Below, one piece after another: positions 9,956 through 19,675 of a stretch of 64,000 nucleotides of DNA (positions within the stretch are counted from its first letter, which is position 1; each line of letters starts with the position of its first letter). Where the stretch lies: positions 62,001-126,000 of the forward strand of contig NZ_BMSE01000010.1 in the NCBI RefSeq assembly GCF_014648995.1, read 5' to 3'. The stretch is from Streptomyces massasporeus. Its GTDB lineage: Bacteria > Actinomycetota > Actinomycetes > Streptomycetales > Streptomycetaceae. The notes under the pieces are model-generated. The model did not search any database. It was not told the origin of the DNA and saw only the letters and a program-made list of their open reading frames with translations. The position numbers and the translations under genes were made by a program.

Positions 9956-10936
9956 TTACGCCTGGACGCCGGCCTTGCGGCGACGGACCACGAAGATCGC
10001 GCCGGCACCGGCGACGACCGCGGCACCGCCGACCAGGCTGATCATCGGCAGGGCGGAGCTGGAGCCGGTCTCGGCGAGGCTGCCGGTGACCTCCGGCGTG
10101 TTGCCGCTCGGCTTCTCGTCGGTGACGGGCGCCTTGCCGCCTTCCTGCGGCTTGGTGCCGTCGGTGTCCGTACCGGCGGAGACGATCTGGAACTTGTACG
10201 ACACGTCACCGAAGCCGGTGCACTCGGCGTCGTTGTCGCCGTAGATCGTCGCGCCGAGCGAGAAGCCGGCGCCGACCGGGGCGGACTTGCTGACGTTGAG
10301 GCGCAGCGGGATGTCGACCTCGTACTCGGGCTTCAGCTCGTCGGTGTAACCGACGTAACCGACCGCGTAGCCGCCCTCGTTGAGGTCGACCCAGGTCTTG
10401 TCCGCGGGGTCCCAGGCCTGGAGCTGGACCTGCTTGCTGGTGAACAGCTCCTCGCCGTTCTTGTCGGGGGAGGCCCCGGCGAAGAAGTTGAGGTCGTTCA
10501 GCGTGGAGTCGGAGTTGTTCAGCACGTTCAGCGAGAACTTGTGCCAGCCGCTGCCCGCCGCGATCTTGCCGGGCAGGCCGGAGATGCTGACGTCGACCTT
10601 GGTGTCCTCGCACACCGACGGCTCGGGGTCGGGGGACTCCGACTCCTCGGGCTCGGAGGCGCTGGGCGCCGGGGAGGACTCGCTGGCGGACGCGCTCGGC
10701 GAGCTGGACGTCTCGGGAGCGGACTCGCTCGTGGACGTGCTCGGAGCCGGCGACGTCTCGGGAGCGGACTCGCTCACCGACGGCGAGGGCGACGTCTCGG
10801 GAGCGGACTCGCTCACCGACGCGCTCGGCGTGGGCGTCGTTTCGTCGGTCGCGTACGCGGCCGGTGCCGCGAGCAGTGCCACCGGGGCTATGACCGCCGT
10901 AGCGGCCGCTGCTGCCATGGCGCGGCGAAGCTTCAT
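9956..10936 (-). CDS. Sortase-anchored surface protein (LAETG signal)
   Basis: 326 residues. A signal peptide (MKLRRAM, then an Ala/Val-rich core ending AYA) is followed by a Ser/Pro/Glu/Thr linker with repeated SESAPETS blocks, a soluble domain of about 190 residues containing SGLPGKIAAGSGWH, and a C-terminal LAETG motif, hydrophobic helix and RRRK tail. LAxTG is the recognition motif of class E sortases, which attach Streptomyces proteins such as long chaplins to peptidoglycan, so this protein is predicted to be wall-linked. The start at 10936 is chosen because the signal peptide begins there; upstream in-frame residues look noncoding. No sortase gene is adjacent. The domain's function is unknown. 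Confidence 0.88.
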   Translation of the reverse strand: MKLRRAMAAAAATAVIAPVALLAAPAAYATDETTPTPSASVSESAPETSPSPSVSESAPETSPAPSTSTSESAPETSSSPSASASESSPAPSASEPEESESPDPEPSVCEDTKVDVSISGLPGKIAAGSGWHKFSLNVLNNSDSTLNDLNFFAGASPDKNGEELFTSKQVQLQAWDPADKTWVDLNEGGYAVGYVGYTDELKPEYEVDIPLRLNVSKSAPVGAGFSLGATIYGDNDAECTGFGDVSYKFQIVSAGTDTDGTKPQEGGKAPVTDEKPSGNTPEVTGSLAETGSSSALPMISLVGGAAVVAGAGAIFVVRRRKAGVQA

Positions 10937-10957
10937 GAAGACCTCGGAGAGTCCGGC

Positions 10958-11051
10958 GTACCGCAGGATGCGGTACGAACGTTGGGGGAGGCCTCCGCGT
11001 GTGGGGCGCGGGAGTGGCCCTTGGTTCGGCAGGTTTGATCCGTGAAACCTG
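10958..11051. promoter_or_regulatory. Two inverted repeats upstream of the surface-protein gene
   Basis: GTACCGCA-GGA-TGCGGTAC (10958-10976) is a perfect 8-bp inverted repeat 22 bp upstream of the start codon of the minus-strand gene. CAGGTTT-N8-AAACCTG (11030-11051) lies farther up in the divergent promoter region. They could be an untranslated-leader hairpin and an operator. No matching regulator is recognised. Confidence 0.5.
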
Positions 11052-11112
11052 TGAATGGTTGTGCTGGCATTCACAGAATTCTTATGTGGGCTGAGTCACA
11101 CATGGGACCTTC

Positions 11113-11142
11113 TTGTGAAGGCGCTCACCACCCGCTTAGATC
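11113..11142 (+). promoter_or_regulatory. Sigma-70-type promoter, leaderless
   Basis: TTGTGA at 11113-11118 and TAGATC at 11137-11142 are 18 bp apart. The GTG start of the downstream gene is 8 nt after the -10, so the transcript should begin at or next to the start codon. Confidence 0.5.
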
Positions 11143-11150
11143 TTTGCTTC

Positions 11151-12293
11151 GTGTCTGAAAAGCCGTCCGACGATCAGCCGTCGGCCTCGGAGATCCCCGA
11201 CGACGTCTGGGAGCAGTTCACCCGCGACACCGAGCGGGACATCCGTTCCTCCGCCCCGAAGGAGCCGTCCGCGCGGGCGCGGATGGTGACCGAGCGACTG
11301 CGTGAGCAGGACGCCCGGGGTGACGTGCCTCCCGGGTGGCGAACGGGCCCCGCGTGGCAGGAGATGAACGGCCGTGCCGCCCGGCGCCGCACGCTGTGGG
11401 CCGTCCTCGGTGTGGTGGTCACCGCCGCCGTGGCGCTGGTGGCCCTGAAGCCGTCGCTGCTGCCCGGCGACCCCTTCGGCACCGGGGAGTCCTCGGCCGC
11501 GGAGGCCTCACCGCTCCCCGACGAGACGGCGGCTCCCACTGCCGCTCCGGGCGCGTCGGACGCCGAAACCCCCACCCTGGACCGGCCCTTCGCCGGCTCC
11601 CCGGCCGAGCGCTGGGCCGACGGCGAGGCCGGCATCGTCCTTCCGGAGGCGAAGGCCGTCGGCGCGGTCTCCGCGGACCGGGTGGAACAGGCGCTGAAAC
11701 TGACGAAGAAGCTGCTGGTCGGAGCCAACCTCGACCCGAAGACGGTACGCGGGGCACGCCCCGAGGCCGCGCTCTCCGTGCTCGACCCCGAGCAGCCCGA
11801 GCTCCTCGACGATCTCGGCACCGGGCTGCGCTCCCCGAGCAGGAAGCACGACCCGGTGACGCTGTTCAGCCGCTTCGACCCCGACAAGGTGCGGCCGGCC
11901 GGCGACGTGATCAAGACCCGCGGGCGCATGACGTTCAAGAAGGGCACGCAAGGAGGCGTGGCGGTACGCGCCGACTACACCTTCGTCTACCCCGTAGTCC
12001 GGGCGGACGGCCCCACCGAGGTAACCCGCACCATCGTGCGCCGGGTCCTCGACGTCGAAGTCGCCGACCCGGCCCGCTACAAGGTCACCCCCGGCCGCCT
12101 GCTCCTGATGGACTACGACCAGGAGATAGGCAACTCCTCCTGCTTCGTCTACGACGGCTACCTGCACCCGGAGTTCCCGTCGAGCAGGTCCGCGGGCCCT
12201 GACCCGAGCGGCCCGGCGACGGACCCGTACGACCGGAGCAAGCCCATCGAGCACGGCGACAGCGGCGACTGCGGCACGGTGACCCGCACCTGA
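11151..12293 (+). CDS. Single-pass membrane protein of unknown function
   Basis: About 380 residues. An acidic cytoplasmic N-terminus of about 80 residues (EIPDDVWEQFTRDTERDI) precedes one membrane helix near bases 11395-11460. A Ser/Ala/Pro linker and an outer domain of about 230 residues follow, with two cysteines near the C-terminus that could form a disulfide. GTG 11151 is chosen over earlier in-frame codons because it matches the promoter spacing and the N-terminus looks coding from there. I do not recognise the family. The topology (short inside, long outside) suggests an envelope protein. A strong terminator follows. Confidence 0.8.
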   Translation: MSEKPSDDQPSASEIPDDVWEQFTRDTERDIRSSAPKEPSARARMVTERLREQDARGDVPPGWRTGPAWQEMNGRAARRRTLWAVLGVVVTAAVALVALKPSLLPGDPFGTGESSAAEASPLPDETAAPTAAPGASDAETPTLDRPFAGSPAERWADGEAGIVLPEAKAVGAVSADRVEQALKLTKKLLVGANLDPKTVRGARPEAALSVLDPEQPELLDDLGTGLRSPSRKHDPVTLFSRFDPDKVRPAGDVIKTRGRMTFKKGTQGGVAVRADYTFVYPVVRADGPTEVTRTIVRRVLDVEVADPARYKVTPGRLLLMDYDQEIGNSSCFVYDGYLHPEFPSSRSAGPDPSGPATDPYDRSKPIEHGDSGDCGTVTRT

Positions 12294-12337
12294 GCGGAGC
12301 GAAGAGGCCCGCGGGGAGCCGCTCGCGGGAGCGGAGC

Positions 12338-12372
12338 GAAGGGCCCTGCGGGGTGGAGCCGCAGGGCCCTTC
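12338..12372 (+). terminator. Intrinsic terminator
   Basis: Perfect 14-bp stem, 12338-12351 with 12359-12372, 7-nt loop, then ttctc. It ends the membrane-protein transcript. Confidence 0.88.
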
Positions 12373-12868
12373 TTCTCGTCAGCACCGACGTCAGGGCAGC
12401 GCCGGTGCCTGGAGGCGGCGCCGGGGGGTGGCGCCGCTGGTCTGCACCTTTGGCAATGTGGGCAATGCGGGTGTCTGCGGGGGGACTTGGACTGTGTACG
12501 CATCGTGCTGGATGAACGCGGCGCCCGCAACCGTTTGACCCAGACTTGTGCATTTATGCAAGGTCCGCCGGTCGGCCCCGGGCGTCCCCGGAGCCGACCG
12601 TTCTCTTGGGTGACCGGGCTGCTGTCCCCTGCCGTCCGGTCACTTCCCTGGAGCGAGGTCCCACGACGCACGGCACGATCCGTGCGTCTCATCGCCCCAG
12701 TGAGCCACGCGTGGTTCTCTCGGGCCCGCGCCTGGCTGGCACGGACACCGGGACCAACGAAAGGGCCCGGGGGCGGTCACGTGCCGTACGGGTGAGAGGA
12801 ATGCGCACGTCTGTCCCGGGAACACGCTTCCCGGGCCCGTCGGCCCTGCCGGACTCGACCGGGCGGCT
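12373..12868. other. Intergenic stretch, no supported gene
   Basis: About 500 bp between convergent genes. Short open frames exist on both strands, but none has a ribosome binding site or a recognisable product. A small palindrome TGCAT-TT-ATGCA lies at 12549-12560 (similar in core to ArgR boxes, but no target gene follows). A G/C-rich inverted repeat, cccgggaacacgcttcccggg, lies near 12814-12837 just before the end of the chorismate mutase gene and may act as its terminator. Confidence 0.5.
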
Positions 12869-13150
12869 TCAGATCTTGCCGCGGCACAGCTCCAGCAGGG
12901 TCATCGCGAGCGCGGTGCCCGGCTTGCCCAGCGCCTCCCTGTAGTGGCCGAGGACGTCCATCTCGCGGGAGAGGTTCACGCGCCGGCCGCCGGAGGCGAT
13001 CCGCGCCTCCTGGACGACGGCGGAGACGGCCACCCGTTCCTGGATCAGGCCGATGATCCGGTCGTCGAGCGCGTCGATCCGCTCGCGCGCTCCGGTGATC
13101 ACGTCGGCGGCCTCGGGAGTACGGGCGCCGGTCAGGTCGATGGTGGTCAC
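12869..13150 (-). CDS. Chorismate mutase (AroQ fold)
   Basis: 93 residues, the usual size of a monofunctional AroQ-class chorismate mutase, which converts chorismate to prephenate, the first committed step to phenylalanine and tyrosine. The helical core is visible: RERIDALDDRIIGLIQERV, then VQEAR and the REMDVLGHYREALG segment. GTG 13150 has AGGAG about 8 nt upstream. The 5' leader, about 180 nt, contains a Phe/Tyr-rich 23-residue ORF and a strong terminator hairpin (separate entries), pointing to transcription attenuation. Divergent from guaA. Confidence 0.9.
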   Translation of the reverse strand: MTTIDLTGARTPEAADVITGARERIDALDDRIIGLIQERVAVSAVVQEARIASGGRRVNLSREMDVLGHYREALGKPGTALAMTLLELCRGKI

Positions 13151-13205
13151 AGGGGGCTCCTCTGGGTGTGAGGCTGCCCCGGGGCGGCAGGGCCCGGACG
13201 ACGAC

Positions 13206-13238
13206 AGGCGCCCCGGGCCTTGTCGGCCCGGGGCGCCT
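13206..13238 (-). terminator. Candidate attenuator terminator in the chorismate mutase leader
   Basis: Perfect 14-bp G/C stem (13225-13238 with 13206-13219, loop 13220-13224), 22 bp after the leader peptide stop and 55 bp before the mutase start. No U-run follows, as is common in Streptomyces. Its 5' arm (13224-13230, CGGGCCG in the RNA) can alternatively pair with CGGCCCG at 13286-13292 inside the leader ORF, which would form an antiterminator. Confidence 0.75.
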
Positions 13239-13259
13239 GGGAAGTCGCTTGTCAGTTGC

Positions 13260-13331
13260 TCAAGCAGCACGACCATGGCGTCCGGCGGGCCGGATGCCAT
13301 AGGTAAAGACGAACGTCTGGTGCTTGAACAT
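13260..13331 (-). CDS. Leader peptide rich in Phe and Tyr (23 aa)
   Basis: Reads MFKHQTFVFTYG followed by IRPAGRHGRAA and a stop. Three Phe codons and one Tyr codon lie within the first eleven, exactly the end-products of the enzyme encoded downstream. The RNA from codon 10 to codon 20 (13272-13304) folds into a hairpin ACC-(U)-AUGGC-(A)-UCCGG / CCGGA-(C)-GCCAU-GGU that a ribosome stalled at the Phe/Tyr codons would disrupt. There is no Shine-Dalgarno; the promoter places the transcript start at the ATG, so translation would be leaderless. This is the layout of trp/phe-type leader attenuation. I did not recognise a published description of it. Confidence 0.75.
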   Translation of the reverse strand: MFKHQTFVFTYGIRPAGRHGRAA

Positions 13332-13338
13332 GGGGGCA

Positions 13339-13367
13339 AGTATGCACCGCCCCCGGGGGCCGTCCAA
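13339..13367 (-). promoter_or_regulatory. Promoter for the leader peptide and chorismate mutase
   Basis: On the minus strand TTGGAC (13367-13362), a 17-bp spacer and CATACT (13344-13339). Seven bases separate the -10 from the leader ATG at 13331, so transcription should start on or beside that ATG. Confidence 0.65.
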
Positions 13368-13431
13368 GCCGGTTCGCATCCTGAGACGGGGCGCTCCTCC
13401 GGTGCACGGAAGGAGCCCGGCCGCCCCCCGG

Positions 13432-13437
13432 TAGAAT
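13432..13437 (+). promoter_or_regulatory. guaA -10 hexamer
   Basis: TAGAAT, close to the consensus -10, about 43 bp before the guaA start. The -35 region is G/C-rich and not convincing. It would give an untranslated leader of roughly 35 nt that includes the Shine-Dalgarno. Confidence 0.5.
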
Positions 13438-13479
13438 CGGGTGGCACAAGACCCCCGCCCCACCGCCGGAAGGCACCCC

Positions 13480-15060
<1,581 letters not shown>

Positions 15061-15069
15061 TCCCCCTGC

Positions 15070-15543
15070 TTAAGTGCGCTTGATCGTGCGCAGGGGATCG
15101 CCGGGCGTCCAGACCTGGACGACGAGATACGTGTCGTCCTCGACGTAGGTCCGTACGACCTCCGTCAGCTCGGTGCGGAAGAGGTGGAACGGCTCCGGCG
15201 GTTCCACCTCTTCGACGTATCCGGCCTTGGTCTCCACGTCGTCGACCTCGACCGCCCGGCCGCTGATCCGGACGTCGCCGCCGCCCATGCCCGTACCCTC
15301 CCCGGGGTTCGCCTGGAGCGCGAAGCGCGGGTCGCGGCGCAGGTCGAGGGCCTTGAGCGAGTCCGGCATCATGCCGAGCCACAGTTCGCCGTTCAGGAAC
15401 CGCACCTCCAGGCCGCTGGTGCGGGGCGAACCGTCCTTGCGGAGGGTGGCGAGGATGTGGTGGGTGTAGGCGCCGAAACGCTTCTCGACGGTGCCGGCCA
15501 GATCCGGTTCGGCGGTGACGAAAGCCGCCCAGTTCGCTGTCAT
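15070..15543 (-). CDS. PPOX-family flavin/F420-binding protein
   Basis: 157 residues of the pyridoxamine 5'-phosphate oxidase-like split-barrel family. The segment HHILATLRKDGSPRTSGLEV is the typical first strands of the barrel, followed by LWLGMMPDSLKALDLRRDPR, which in this family contacts the phosphate of FMN or F420. The family includes F420-dependent reductases and general-stress proteins; the substrate is unknown. ATG 15543. A small hairpin (CCGACA-TCTTC-TGTCGG, 15566-15582) lies just upstream of the start, in the intergenic region shared with the class II aldolase. Confidence 0.87.
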   Translation of the reverse strand: MTANWAAFVTAEPDLAGTVEKRFGAYTHHILATLRKDGSPRTSGLEVRFLNGELWLGMMPDSLKALDLRRDPRFALQANPGEGTGMGGGDVRISGRAVEVDDVETKAGYVEEVEPPEPFHLFRTELTEVVRTYVEDDTYLVVQVWTPGDPLRTIKRT

Positions 15544-15732
15544 GACACGAGTGTCGCGCCGAAACCCGACATCTTCTGTCGGCTATTCGTGGGGTGGGGG
15601 AGCCAGGGGGCACACGAGTGGGCACAGGGTGCTCACAGGGGCGCTCGTGTCATCTTCACGATTCGCTTCTGTTCTTCCCGGTCTCACGGACGGTAATTTC
15701 CGCCCGTACGCAGAACCAGTGCTGGAGGACCT

Positions 15733-16527
15733 ATGAGCGGGCCCACCCCGCCCCTGCCGCTGCCCACCGACCGGCTGCGGTTCGCCATGCCGCCGATGCA
15801 CGAGTCGGTCGAGGACGAGCGCCGGCACCGCAAGGAACGGCTCGCGGGCGCCCTGCGGATCTTCGGCCGGCTCGGCTTCGAGGACGGCGTCTCCGGGCAC
15901 ATCACCGCCCGCGACCCGGAATTCACCGACTGCTTCTGGGTCAACCCGTTCGGGATGCCCTTCCGGCACGTCACCGTGAGCGACCTCGTGCTCGCCAACC
16001 AGGACGGCCAGGTCGTCGAGGGCGGCTACCACGTCAACCAGGCGGCCTTCACCGTGCACGCCCAGGTCCACGCCGCCCGGCCCGACGTGGTCGCCGTCGC
16101 CCACTGCCACTCGGTGCACGGCCGGGCGCTCGCGGCCCTCGGCGAACTGCTGGAGCCGATCACCCAGGAGAGCTGCGCCTTCTACGAGGACCACGCCCTC
16201 TACGACACGTACACGGGCGTCTCCGTCGACGCGGAGGAGGGGCGGCGCATCGCGGCCGTCCTCGGCTCCCGCAAGGCGCTCGTGCTGCGCAACCACGGGC
16301 TGCTGACCGTCGGCGACTCGGTGGACGCGGCGGCCTGGTGGTTCGTGTCGATGGAGCGCTCCTGCCAGGTGCAGCTGACGGCGCAGGCGGCCGGGCGGCC
16401 GGTCCGGATCGATCACCGGATGGCCGTGGCGACACGGGAACAGCTCGGCGGCGACCTCGTGGCGTGGATCAACTACCAGCCGATGTGGGAGGACGTCAGC
16501 CGGAGTGAGCCCGGTCTGCTGAGCTAG
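15733..16527 (+). CDS. Class II aldolase/adducin family protein
   Basis: 264 residues. Metal-binding histidines typical of the fuculose-aldolase fold are seen in VAHCHSVHG and in LVLRNHGLLTVG. Members cleave phosphorylated sugars or act as decarboxylases or dehydratases; this actinobacterial subgroup has no assigned reaction that I know. GGAGG at 15724-15728 gives clear support for the ATG at 15733. The 189 bp upstream is shared with the divergent PPOX gene. Confidence 0.88.
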   Translation: MSGPTPPLPLPTDRLRFAMPPMHESVEDERRHRKERLAGALRIFGRLGFEDGVSGHITARDPEFTDCFWVNPFGMPFRHVTVSDLVLANQDGQVVEGGYHVNQAAFTVHAQVHAARPDVVAVAHCHSVHGRALAALGELLEPITQESCAFYEDHALYDTYTGVSVDAEEGRRIAAVLGSRKALVLRNHGLLTVGDSVDAAAWWFVSMERSCQVQLTAQAAGRPVRIDHRMAVATREQLGGDLVAWINYQPMWEDVSRSEPGLLS

Positions 16528-16538
16528 CCGGAGCCCCC

Positions 16539-17423
16539 TCAGAAGCCGCGCAGCACCACTGCCTTCGTCCGCGCGAACTCCTCGTCCGTGAGGATGCCGT
16601 CGCGGTGGAGCCGGCCCAGCTCGCGCAGCCGGCGCAGGAGCACGTCGTGGTGACCCGAGGCCGGGGGAGGTACGGGAGCGCGGGAGGGGAGCTCGCCGTT
16701 CCCGGAGGCGGCGCGCGTGGACGGGTGCGGCAGCCGGGCGGTGACCGCCGCGGCGACGAGCGCGGTGAGCAGGTCCCGGCGGGCGCTGCCCCACAGGTCC
16801 AGGGCGTACGGGTCCTTCTCCGGCGGCAGTTTCGAGAACTCCGTCTCACGGGTCACGAAGCGCAGGGAACCGTCCTCGTGACCGGTGTGCGGCAACCACT
16901 CGACCTGCACGAGGTCGCCCATGCTGATGATCCGCGGGCCGGTGGCGCGTTTGACCCGCTCGGAGGTGTCGGCCCAGTCGATCCGCACCCGGGTGCCGTC
17001 GAAGGAGACCGTTCCGTCCGAGGTGCGCACCGAGACCGGAACCGGCGGGCCGGGCAGAAGAAAGGCCGTTGCGGGCTCCTTCGGGACCCGGTCGAGCAGC
17101 AGCGCGCGGCGGATCTCCTCGGCGACGTACTCGGCGACCCCCGTCCGGTCGGCGTCCACCGTCAGCCGGTAGGGATCGGCATCCTCGGGCAGCCGCCCGC
17201 AGGTCGCCTGGAGCAGGGGGTCGGCGCCCTCACGCAGCCGCAATCGCAGCCGCCCACCCCTGCGTTCGGGTTCCAGCACGATGCCGGAGACCGCCGCGAG
17301 CGGCACGGCGATCTCTCCGTACGTCTGCCGGAACAGCGGCACGGAGCGGTGCAGACCGGGCGTGATCCGGACCGTGTCGCCGTCGAAGGCCCAGGTCCCG
17401 TCCCGCTGGATGATCTCGGCCAT
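16539..17423 (-). CDS. DUF4429 protein with C-terminal SHOCT domain
   Basis: 294 residues with two tandem copies of a beta-rich module (around residues 5-110, beginning GTWAFDGDTVRITPG, and 130-235, beginning GTVSFDGTRVRIDW). A Pro-rich linker follows, and a SHOCT-type helical end, LRRLRELGRLHRDGILTDEEFARTK. Both domains are common in actinobacteria; SHOCT is thought to mediate oligomerisation. No enzymatic residues are apparent. It converges with the aldolase-like gene 11 bp away. Confidence 0.88.
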   Translation of the reverse strand: MAEIIQRDGTWAFDGDTVRITPGLHRSVPLFRQTYGEIAVPLAAVSGIVLEPERRGGRLRLRLREGADPLLQATCGRLPEDADPYRLTVDADRTGVAEYVAEEIRRALLLDRVPKEPATAFLLPGPPVPVSVRTSDGTVSFDGTRVRIDWADTSERVKRATGPRIISMGDLVQVEWLPHTGHEDGSLRFVTRETEFSKLPPEKDPYALDLWGSARRDLLTALVAAAVTARLPHPSTRAASGNGELPSRAPVPPPASGHHDVLLRRLRELGRLHRDGILTDEEFARTKAVVLRGF

Positions 17424-17607
17424 AGAGGAATTCTCCCAGCCGGGTCAACACGGCACGCCGAACTTCACCCGTGTTGACCAGAGGGGGCGGACGGGAACCG
17501 GGTGGTGTAGGGCACAATTCGCTGTCGTCGCACGGGAGTTGTACAGCGGTGTTTCCGGGGTCCGGAAGGCCGGCGGTGGTTGGGTCGCGGGAAGGCGGGC
17601 GTCGGGC

Positions 17608-18984
17608 GTGGCGGTGCGGGAGGCGGGACAGGGCGGCGCGGACCCGGGCGGGTATGCGGGCGCCCGTGCGGGTGCCTATGCCGAGGGGTACTCGGGGCGC
17701 TACGCTGGTGGTCACACCGGCGGGCACCCGGGCGATTCCGGTGGCGACCACGCAGGCGGGTGCGCCTGCGGGGACTGCCCGCACGGTGCGCGTGAGGGGC
17801 ACCGGCGGGCCGTCGCCGCGTTCCTGCGCCGACGGGACGAGTTCGCGGCCGGGCAGGGGCTGCCGGCCGCGGTGGCCCACTCCGCGTCGGCCTCCCGCCA
17901 GTGGGTCTCCGAGGAACTGGCGCAGTCCGCCGAGCACGTCGCCGAGCGCGGGCGGGCCGAGGGGCAGGCCTGGCTGTCGGGCCTGTGGCGCCGCACCGCG
18001 GCCGTGGTCTGGGCCGCCGTGGTGCTGTTGCTGCTCGGGCAGGCCCTCACGGCGGTCGGCGCGGACTGGACGGCGGCGCGCTCGGCCGGGCTGGCCGCGG
18101 CGCTGGTGATGGCCCTGTCGCTGACCGCCGCGTCCTGGTTCCACCGGGCGAAGGGCGGGGTGCTGGCGCCGGTGATCGGTGAGGACAACCGGCTGTCCAC
18201 GTCCCGTACGGTCGCCGCGGCGTGGGTGCTCTTCGTGGCCTACTCCGTGCTCGTCCTCGCGGGACGGCTGGCCGCCGCCTCCCGGCAACGGGAGCGGGAC
18301 GCGCTGCTCTCCGGGCTGGATCTCGCCCGGGGCGCCGGGGTCGTGACCGTGCTCGCCGTGCTGTGCGGGATCGCCGTGCTCGTGCGGCGGGTGGTCGGAC
18401 TGCGGGTGCTGGGGCAACGGCTGCAGAAGGTGCGCGCCGACCGGCCCCGGGCCGCCGACCTGCTGACCGACGACGCGGGGCGGGGCACCTTCGCCGACAT
18501 CCAGTACGTCGTGATCAGCGGCGTCGCCCTGGTCTTCGCGGCGGTACGGCTGGCCAGGCGGCCGGAGCAGCTGCCGGACCTGCCGTGGGGGCTGGCGGTG
18601 GTGGTACTGGTGTCGGCGGCGACGTATCTGGCCGGCAAGTACGCGGAGGGCGGCCGGCCGGTCATCCTCTCCGTGGTCCGGGCCCGGGAGGCGGGCGACC
18701 TGGACGGGCCGATCCGCACCGGGGACGACATCGAGATCCGGGGTGCCGGATTCGTGCCGCCGGGAGCACAGGGCGCCGACCGGCTGGCCCGGATGGTCGT
18801 GCGCGTGGGCACGGTGCACGTCCACGTGCCGTTGGTCCCGGTCCCCGGCGGGTTCCACAACCCCACGGACGCCCTGCTGACGGTGCCGGTACCGGCGGAT
18901 GTGGAGCCGGGGAGGGTGGAGGTGCAGGTGGTCACGGCGGCGGGAGTGGAGACGAACCGCTACGCGGTCGACGTGACGGAGTGA
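17608..18984 (+). CDS. Polytopic membrane protein with C-terminal beta domain
   Basis: About 458 residues from GTG 17608. A Gly-rich N-terminus with a CACGDC motif (possible metal site) and a charged helical stretch are followed by six predicted membrane helices between bases 18000 and 18650. About 105 residues at the end contain GDDIEIRGAGFVPPG and VPADVEPGRVEVQV, which resembles an IPT/TIG immunoglobulin-like fold. The start is uncertain: the frame is open back to 17281, overlapping the DUF4429 gene, and TTG 17539 is another option; GGAAGG lies 12 nt before 17608. Function unknown. Confidence 0.72.
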   Translation: MAVREAGQGGADPGGYAGARAGAYAEGYSGRYAGGHTGGHPGDSGGDHAGGCACGDCPHGAREGHRRAVAAFLRRRDEFAAGQGLPAAVAHSASASRQWVSEELAQSAEHVAERGRAEGQAWLSGLWRRTAAVVWAAVVLLLLGQALTAVGADWTAARSAGLAAALVMALSLTAASWFHRAKGGVLAPVIGEDNRLSTSRTVAAAWVLFVAYSVLVLAGRLAAASRQRERDALLSGLDLARGAGVVTVLAVLCGIAVLVRRVVGLRVLGQRLQKVRADRPRAADLLTDDAGRGTFADIQYVVISGVALVFAAVRLARRPEQLPDLPWGLAVVVLVSAATYLAGKYAEGGRPVILSVVRAREAGDLDGPIRTGDDIEIRGAGFVPPGAQGADRLARMVVRVGTVHVHVPLVPVPGGFHNPTDALLTVPVPADVEPGRVEVQVVTAAGVETNRYAVDVTE

Positions 18985-19130
18985 GTGACGGCACCTCCGC
19001 AACGCCCCTGACCCCTCCGCACCTCCGGCGGGACCACAAAAGCAGCTCGCGCGGGATTGAGCGCGCTCCGTTCGTCGTACGTATCGTCTGTTGAGGGGGT
19101 CTCGGCACCGGCGAGAGGCGGCTAGCAGCG

Positions 19131-19661
19131 ATGACTCACAGTATGCGAACGGACACGCACTCCCCCCACTTCGGAGAGGGAGGAGGCTGGCGGGACAACG
19201 CCACCCGCTACGCCCTGCTGCCGCTGCGCATCTTCCTCGGCGTCACCTTCATCTACGCCGGCCTGGACAAGCTCACCGACAGCGCCTTCATGAAGGACTC
19301 CGGGGCCGGCTCGATCGGCGACATGATGCGTGCCGTACGCGACTCCTCCGCCATCCCCGCCCTGGTCGACCTCTCCCTCAAGAGCCCGGTCGGCTTCGGC
19401 TACGCCATCGCCTTCGGGGAACTGGCCGTCGGCATCGGGACCCTGCTCGGCCTGCTCGCCCGGCTGGCCGCCCTCGGCGGAGCGCTGATCTCCCTCAGCC
19501 TGTGGCTGACCGTGAGCTGGGCCTCCGACCCGTACTACTACGGCAACGACCTCGCCTACCTCATGGCCTGGATCCCGCTCGTCCTCGCGGGCGCGCCCCT
19601 GCTGTCCCTCGACGCCGCGCTACGGTCGCGGCGACGGCAGAGGAGCGGCGGGTACCGGTAG
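19131..19661 (+). CDS. DoxX-family membrane protein
   Basis: 176 residues with four to five membrane helices, starting with LLPLRIFLGVTFIYAGLDKL, the signature of the DoxX/DoxD family (small quinone-linked or redox-associated membrane proteins; related to a subunit of thiosulfate:quinone oxidoreductase in archaea). The reaction here is unknown. Alternative ATG at 19143. It converges with a small membrane protein 14 bp beyond its stop. Confidence 0.85.
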   Translation: MTHSMRTDTHSPHFGEGGGWRDNATRYALLPLRIFLGVTFIYAGLDKLTDSAFMKDSGAGSIGDMMRAVRDSSAIPALVDLSLKSPVGFGYAIAFGELAVGIGTLLGLLARLAALGGALISLSLWLTVSWASDPYYYGNDLAYLMAWIPLVLAGAPLLSLDAALRSRRRQRSGGYR

Positions 19662-19675
19662 CGGTCCGCCCACCG

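Noticed and set aside
12549..12560. ArgR box (TGCAT-TT-ATGCA)
   Set aside because: A single half-matched palindrome in a convergent intergenic region with no arginine gene nearby.
12487..12795. Possible 102-residue plus-strand gene between a membrane protein and chorismate mutase
   Set aside because: No ribosome binding site, no family resemblance, codon positions not biased; treated as intergenic.
19270..19295. Another RecA-NDp-like sequence (TGTCGGTG on the minus strand)
   Set aside because: Lies inside the DoxX coding region and does not precede a start codon.
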